From positions 1-62,861 of the forward strand of contig JAUXWS010000060.1 of the NCBI GenBank assembly GCA_030685015.1: a stretch of 62,861 nucleotides of DNA, written 5' to 3'. The number at the start of each line of letters is the position of its first letter. Positions within the stretch are counted from its first letter, which is position 1. The notes below the pieces were generated by a model. The model ran no database searches, was not told the DNA's origin, and saw nothing but the letters and a program-made list of their open reading frames with translations. Source of the DNA: a bacterium (GTDB lineage Bacteria; CAIWAD01). A program made the translations under genes and the position numbers. Below, piece after piece: positions 58,343-62,861 of the stretch.

Positions 58343-59887
58343 TCAGAGGGGGATGTTGCCGTGCTTCTTGGGCGGGTTGCCGTCCTTTTTGGATGCGCAC
58401 ATCTCCAGGGCGCGGATGAGCCGGAAGCGGGTGCGGGAGGGCTCGATCACGTCGTCCACGTAGCCCCGGCCGGCCGCCACGTAGGGATTGGCGAAGGTTT
58501 CGGCGTATTCCTTCTCCTTCTCCGCCAGAAATGCGCCCGGATCCTCCGCCGCCGCCGCCTCCTTGGCGTAAAGGATCTGCACGGCCCCCTTGGCCCCCAT
58601 CACCGCGATCTCGGCGCTGGGCCAGGCGTAGTTGATGTCGCCGCGGATGTGCTTTGAACTCATCACGTCGTAGGCGCCGCCGTAGGCCTTGCGCGTGATC
58701 AGCGTGATCTTGGGCACCGTCGCCTCGCAATAGGCATAGAGCAGCTTGGCGCCATGGCGGATGATGCCGCCGTATTCCTGGGCGCTGCCCGGCAGGAAGC
58801 CCGGCACGTCCACCAGGGTGACGATGGGAATGTTGAAGGCGTCGCACAGGCGCACGAAGCGGGCCGCCTTGTTGCTGGCGTTGATGTCCAGCACGCCGGC
58901 CAGGAAGCTGGGCTGGTTGGCCACGACGCCCACGCTGCGCCCGTTGAGCCGGCCGAAGCCGGTGATGATGTTGGGGGCGAAGTAGCGCTGCTGCTCGAGG
59001 AACTCGTTCTCGTCGAGGATCTCGAGGATGACCTCCTTCATGTCGTAGGCCTTGCTCGAGCTTGCCGGGATGATGGTGGAGAGGACCGGGCTCTCGCGGT
59101 CGTAGGGGTCGCGGCAGGGGGCCTGGGGGGGCTCCTCCATGTTGTTCTGGGGCAGGTAGGAGAGCAGCTTGCGCAGCAGGATGAGGCACTCCTCCTCGTC
59201 CTCCGCCGCGTAGTGGACCACGCCGCTCTTGGCCACGTGGACCATGGCGCCGCCCAGGTCCTCGTCGCTCAGCTCTTCGCCGGTGACGGCCTTCACCACC
59301 TTGGGGCCGGTCACATACATGGTGGAGGTCTTCTTCACCATGATGATGACGTCGGTCAGGGCCGGGCTGTAGACGGCGCCGCCGGCGCAGGGCCCCATGA
59401 TGGCCGACAGCTGCGGTATGACGCCGGAGGCCATCACATTGCGCTGGAAGATGTCGGCGTAGGCGGCCAGGCTCTCGATCCCCTCCTGGATGCGGGCGCC
59501 GCCCGAATCATTGAGGCCGATGACGGGAGCGCCCATCTTCATGGCCATGTCCATCACCTTGCAGATCTTCTCGGCGTAGGTCTCGGAGAGGCTGCCGCCC
59601 ATCACCGTGAAGTCCTGGCTGAAGACGAAGACGAGGCGGCCATCGATGGTGCCCGATCCCGTCACCACGCCGTCCCCCAGGATCTGCTGCTTCTCCAGAC
59701 CGAAGTTCGTGCAGCGATGCTGCTTGAACATGTCGTATTCCTCGAAGCTGCCGTCGTCCAGCAGCCGCATGACGCGTTCCCGGGCCGTCAGCTTGCCCTT
59801 GGCATGCTGGGCCTCGATCCGCTTCTCGCCTCCGCCAAGCTGGGCCTGGCGGCGCAGGGCACGCAGTTTCTCCACGCCGGGATTCAT
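58343..59887 (-). CDS. mmdA: Methylmalonyl-CoA-type carboxyltransferase subunit
   Basis: A 514-residue acyl-CoA carboxyltransferase that passes the carboxyl group from an acyl-CoA to biotin. Two crotonase-like domains are seen: [11 protein letters not shown] and [17 protein letters not shown] in the first; [35 protein letters not shown] in the second. Size and partner genes favour methylmalonyl-CoA (or propionyl-CoA-type) substrate over oxaloacetate (pyruvate carboxylase-like OadA) or glutaconyl-CoA (longer GcdA). ATG at 59887 has GAGGAG upstream. It is the first gene of mmdA-oadG-mmdC-oadB. Confidence 0.92.
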   Translation of the reverse strand: MNPGVEKLRALRRQAQLGGGEKRIEAQHAKGKLTARERVMRLLDDGSFEEYDMFKQHRCTNFGLEKQQILGDGVVTGSGTIDGRLVFVFSQDFTVMGGSLSETYAEKICKVMDMAMKMGAPVIGLNDSGGARIQEGIESLAAYADIFQRNVMASGVIPQLSAIMGPCAGGAVYSPALTDVIIMVKKTSTMYVTGPKVVKAVTGEELSDEDLGGAMVHVAKSGVVHYAAEDEEECLILLRKLLSYLPQNNMEEPPQAPCRDPYDRESPVLSTIIPASSSKAYDMKEVILEILDENEFLEQQRYFAPNIITGFGRLNGRSVGVVANQPSFLAGVLDINASNKAARFVRLCDAFNIPIVTLVDVPGFLPGSAQEYGGIIRHGAKLLYAYCEATVPKITLITRKAYGGAYDVMSSKHIRGDINYAWPSAEIAVMGAKGAVQILYAKEAAAAEDPGAFLAEKEKEYAETFANPYVAAGRGYVDDVIEPSRTRFRLIRALEMCASKKDGNPPKKHGNIPL

Positions 59888-60077
59888 GCGGCGCTCCTCA
59901 TGCTGTGGCGGTCTTCCCAATCCTGGGACCGCCCGTGGCCATCTTGTCAATCCAGGGAAGGGACTGCCCAAAGTGATTTATCCGTCAAGGACTTCACCTC
60001 GATCCTCCGCCAATTCCCTGCAATGAGCACATGACGTGCCAGCGCATGGCGGCGCTGCCGTCTGCGGCGAACTGTAT

Positions 60078-60085
60078 TACTTTGG
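60078..60085 (+). promoter_or_regulatory. Possible promoter box upstream of the lipoprotein gene
   Basis: TACTTTGG-CCGG lies about 50 nt before the ATG at 60134. It fits the TA-YY-TT-S-G box found before other first genes. The 246-bp divergent region 59888-60133 holds no gene. Confidence 0.25.
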
Positions 60086-60133
60086 CCGGGCGGGACAGCT
60101 CTCTGGCGGCTCCGCCCCACGTCCGGGAGATCC

Positions 60134-61067
60134 ATGAAGGATCCGCTCCGTCCTCTTCCCCAAGGCCTGAAACATCTTATGGTCGCAGCCCTGTTGCTGC
60201 CGCTGTTGTCCTCGTGCCGCCCCATCCACACGCTGCACCGTCAGGTGGCGGGGCCGGATCTCGTCCCGGACCCCCGCTGCCCTGCCTCAAGGCCCACCTG
60301 CTCGACGGCGGCGTGCGGGTCTTCGAGACATGGGCGGTGGACGAGGAGCGCCGCCGGGATGCCAACGGCGCATTCTGGACCGGCCCGGCGGCCGGCCCCG
60401 CGGCCCTGGCCGCCCTGCGCGAGGAGCGCCTGCTGGCCACGGAGCCAAGCGACACCTACCACCTGCACTACCAGGTGCCGGCGGATCTGGCGGGGGCGGC
60501 GGCCTTTCTCGACACCCGCGGCTGGTATCTGGAGTGGAGGCGCGAGGAGTGGCTCCGCGAAGAGGATCCCCGCGCCCTGGGCTGCACGGCCAGCCGCAGC
60601 CCCAAAGGCTATCGGGCGGACGCCGGCGCTCGGCCCGAAAGGTGGCCGGCGAGCTGCTCGCGGTGGATGCGGACACTCTTCACCTGCTGGTGAGGGACGG
60701 GGAGGTGGACCTCCTTCCCTGGGCGAGGATCCGCCGGGGCCGGCTGAAGGCCTGGCCGGGTGAATCCCGCGAGGCCTTGGGTCAGGGCGGGCTGCTGGCG
60801 CTGCTTTCCGTCGGCCACGGCATGTTAGGGCTGGTCACGCTGCCGTTCGCCTTGCTGTCCAGCGCGGCTGTGATGAATGAGCTGTCCAGTGAGCCGGTCA
60901 TCAAGGTGTCGAAGAAGCAGGTGGAGCAGCTGCGGCCCTTCGCCCGCTTTCCCGGCGGCTGGCCCGCGGGCCTGGATCCCGCCACCCTGGTGCTCTTGAC
61001 GCCGCCCGCCGGACCCGTCAAGATCAATTCGCTCCCTCGCCGCTGGCCGTCGCGAGAAAATCCCTGA
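60134..61067 (+). pseudogene. Frameshifted lipoprotein gene, function unknown
   Basis: The start is a good lipoprotein signal (LMVAALLLPLLSSC) with GGGAGATCC before ATG 60134. The reading frame then changes twice. Around 60270-60300 it moves to the frame reading CLKAHLLDGGVRVFETWAVDE; around 60600-60650 it moves again to the frame reading KVAGELLAVDADTLHLLV, ending at 61067 after a membrane-like segment (LLALLSVGHGMLGLVTLPFA). Each switch equals one missing base. It is either a decayed gene or sequence errors in GC runs. The intact protein would be about 310 residues. The family is unrecognised. Confidence 0.55.
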
Positions 61068-61106
61068 CTGCCACGGACTGCTTGATGGCTCAGGTGGCGG
61101 CCTGAC

Positions 61107-61619
61107 TCAGGCCAGGGCGCGCTCCCGGGCAGATCGGGAGGACCAGGGCCGCTCCGCGAGGGCGGCATTGCCGAGGCCGGGCTCGGCGCTGATCTCCCGG
61201 CCCAGCCAGGGGGGCGGATCGAACTCTTCGCCGGGGGCGCCCAGTTCGATCTCGGCAATGGCCAGCCCTTCATTCTCCCCATGAAAGACATCCAGCTCCC
61301 AGCTGCGCCCGGCGTGGTCGAGGCGGTGGCGCGTCTTCTCCACCAGATGCGGCGGGCAGAGGGCCAGGCCCTCCCGCGCCTCGGCCGGCGGCAGCTCCAC
61401 CTCCCACTCGGGCCGCACCAGGGCCCCATCCACCAGCCGGCTGGGACCTTTCACCGTCAACCAGGCCCGCTCGCGGCCGTCCGGCGCCACGGCCAGGCGC
61501 AGACGCACCGTCCGCTCCCCGCCGCGGCACAGGTAGCCCTGCACCAGGCGCGTGCCCCTCCGCCCTTCCACCACGGCGGGATCGGCCACGAGGAAGCGGC
61601 GTTCGATCTCATCCCTCAT
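61107..61619 (-). CDS. CYTH-domain protein
   Basis: A 170-residue CYTH (CyaB/thiamine triphosphatase-like) domain. The start MRDEIERRFLV is the ExExK-type signature, here EIERR, followed by the acidic and basic strands RTVRLRLAVAPDGRERAW, LTVKG, EWEVELPPAEA and KTRHRLDHAGRSWELDVFHGEN, IAEIELG. Members hydrolyse inorganic polyphosphate or thiamine triphosphate, or cyclise ATP; the activity here is unknown. It lies between the frameshifted lipoprotein and the transglutaminase-like gene; possible coupling to the latter is by 43 bp. Confidence 0.88.
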   Translation of the reverse strand: MRDEIERRFLVADPAVVEGRRGTRLVQGYLCRGGERTVRLRLAVAPDGRERAWLTVKGPSRLVDGALVRPEWEVELPPAEAREGLALCPPHLVEKTRHRLDHAGRSWELDVFHGENEGLAIAEIELGAPGEEFDPPPWLGREISAEPGLGNAALAERPWSSRSARERALA

Positions 61620-61662
61620 CCCGTCCCCCCGTGCTCTACCGGAACTAGGCCGCCCATCCGCC

Positions 61663-62859
61663 TCAACGGTCCGCCGGGTCCACCCGCAGGCGCACCGTGG
61701 CCTCCCGTCCCCGCTCCACCGTCACCCACTCCATCCGCACGTCGGCGGAGCCGTCCTCCCGACGCCGCCCGCTGCTGAGCAGGTAGCGGCCGGCGGGCAG
61801 CTCCAGCGGCATGGCCAGGGCGGAGAGGGGCTCCTGCCAGCCCAGATCCACCGGCTCCAGATGCCCCTCCATCCAGCGCGCCAGGCACCAGTCCTTGAAA
61901 CAGGGCGCCGTGGCGGAGAGGCTGTCCGCCGCCGTGATGAGCAGGCGGCCGGCGGGCCGGCCCAGCGCCCGCTCCTTCTCCTTGAAGAGGACGACGGACC
62001 GCCAGGAGCCCGCCTCCCAGCGCTCCAAGCGCCCGCTGAGGGGCTCGATGCGGGCGGGGAGGCCCCTGGCCCGGCAGAAGCCCAGATAGAGGCGCCGCAG
62101 ATCTTCCGTCGTGCCGCCGCCCAGGCTCAGCACCTGGGCCGGCGTGAGGGGGGCGCCCAGGCGGTCGGCCGCCTCGTCCCGGCGCAGGTGGCGGCGCATC
62201 CAGGCAAGGAGGGCGCGGTCGCCGCGGGAGGCGGCCAGCTCCGGCCGGGCGGCCAGGAACTCCGCCAGGGCGCCGCGCCAGGGTCGGCACGGCTCGCCCC
62301 CGAGGCGGGGCGGCAAAACATGGGCGCGCCAGCGGGCCAGGGCCAGCGAGTCGGAGGGCCGCGGCTGCCCGGCCAGCACCGCCTCGTGGTCGCGCAGGGT
62401 GGCCAGGTCCAGCTCGGCCAGATCCTTGTCCGAGGAGGCCGCCAGCAGCTCCAGCCGCGCCACGCGCTCCGCGTCGCACCCGACGGGCAGCGCTCCCCAG
62501 CGCAGGCGCCCGTCGGCCCCCGGCAGGGCCACGACCCCCGCCGCGAAGGAGTGGATGACGCCCCAATTGCCGCGGGCCCGCCGGTAGAGGTCCAGCACCC
62601 GGGAGGGCTCCCATCCCGCCGAGGACACCTGGTCCAGCCACTCCCGCAGTGCGAGGCTGTCCGGGCAGTCTCCGCCCTCCGCTCGCTGCCACTCCGGCAA
62701 CCAGCGGCCGCAGAGGCGCGCCTCGCGCAGGGAGTCGTTGCGCTGCAAGAGGCGCTGGAAGTCGTGGTCCGCCCGCCGCACGGCCGCCGTGTCCACCAGG
62801 CCGCGGGCCAGTCCCTCGGCCGAGATGAGGCCCGCCGCGGCCGCCGCCGCCGGGCGCGC
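61663..62859 (-). CDS. Transglutaminase-like domain protein, C-terminal part
   Basis: The reading frame stays open to the window edge, so the N-terminus is missing (398 residues visible). The segment TTEDLRRLYLGFCRARGLPAR resembles the part of transglutaminase-like proteins after the catalytic Cys, which itself is not seen. The C-terminus PLELPAGRYLLSSGRRREDG and RMEWVTVERGREATV matches the 'ELxPGxYxLxTGxR' tail common in FCB transglutaminase-like proteins. An upstream helical region contains several Arg/Leu-rich segments. Its role may be protein crosslinking or proteolysis in the envelope; uncertain. Confidence 0.65.
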   Translation of the reverse strand, partial: ARPAAAAAAGLISAEGLARGLVDTAAVRRADHDFQRLLQRNDSLREARLCGRWLPEWQRAEGGDCPDSLALREWLDQVSSAGWEPSRVLDLYRRARGNWGVIHSFAAGVVALPGADGRLRWGALPVGCDAERVARLELLAASSDKDLAELDLATLRDHEAVLAGQPRPSDSLALARWRAHVLPPRLGGEPCRPWRGALAEFLAARPELAASRGDRALLAWMRRHLRRDEAADRLGAPLTPAQVLSLGGGTTEDLRRLYLGFCRARGLPARIEPLSGRLERWEAGSWRSVVLFKEKERALGRPAGRLLITAADSLSATAPCFKDWCLARWMEGHLEPVDLGWQEPLSALAMPLELPAGRYLLSSGRRREDGSADVRMEWVTVERGREATVRLRVDPADR

Positions 62860-62861
62860 CG

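Noticed and set aside
1-62861. tRNA, rRNA and riboswitch search by eye
   Set aside because: No tRNA T-loop/acceptor pairing, rRNA-like stretch or known riboswitch motif was recognised; almost all space is coding.

Overview
This is a 62.9 kb, very GC-rich window from a Gram-negative bacterium. An outer membrane is implied by a full Tol-Pal set, RseP, several outer-membrane-type proteins and many predicted lipoproteins. DUF4837, DUF2723, the GlmU-like nucleotidyltransferase and C-terminal 'PNPFNP...LPSGVYFY' sorting tails are typical of the Fibrobacterota-Chlorobiota-Bacteroidota (FCB) group and allied candidate phyla. The high GC points to a poorly sampled lineage of that kind rather than a classical Bacteroidota; this placement is inference. 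No rRNA, tRNA, CRISPR array or intact insertion sequence was seen.

About fifty of the genes lie on the minus strand in tightly packed runs, often with ATGA or GTGA stop/start overlaps. Reading along the window: 121-6622 holds ddl, folD and a small surface-polysaccharide cluster (two glycosyltransferases, a deacetylase-like protein, a hydrolase). 6837-11138 is a FecR / Ig-like / outer-membrane-barrel cluster. 11279-16703 holds an isolated FliL-like gene, a sodium:solute symporter and the tldD/tldE protease pair. 16810-23160 is core metabolism and secretion (TPR protein, rseP, dxr, a putative outer-membrane protein, fmt, def, yajC). 24020-37258 is a long array mixing housekeeping genes (accA, purE, a thioesterase, a Trm112-like protein), a lipoprotein serpin, DUF4837, and a membrane glycosylation set: two polyprenol-phosphate sugar synthases, a GT39 enzyme, a GT2 enzyme and a DUF2723-TPR protein. 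38062-42754 is tol-pal with pal moved to the front. 42751-48163 holds a GlcD-type oxidase, a GlmU-like protein, parB, parA and an HD-GYP regulator.

The region 48589-54207 is the plus-strand accessory island. It encodes three secreted proteins with a shared stalk and sorting tail; two carry seven-unit RCC1-like propellers with a 39-residue period. An IS110-type transposase remnant lies inside it and strong terminators end both transcription units. Beyond it come a GLQ-repeat protein, a DmeF-like metal exporter followed directly by an 11-bp tandem repeat array, a complete sodium-pumping methylmalonyl-CoA-type decarboxylase operon, a frameshifted lipoprotein gene, a CYTH protein and the C-terminal part of a transglutaminase-like protein.

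The most unusual items are the modular RCC1/sorting-tail island, a 25-unit hexanucleotide microsatellite directly upstream of the symporter, the 11-bp G-rich array, a recurrent TA-rich box that abuts the ATG of two operon-leading genes (possible leaderless mRNAs), and a pair of hairpin repeats flanking a small ORF. Most long plus-strand ORFs opposite minus-strand genes are high-GC artefacts and were omitted.
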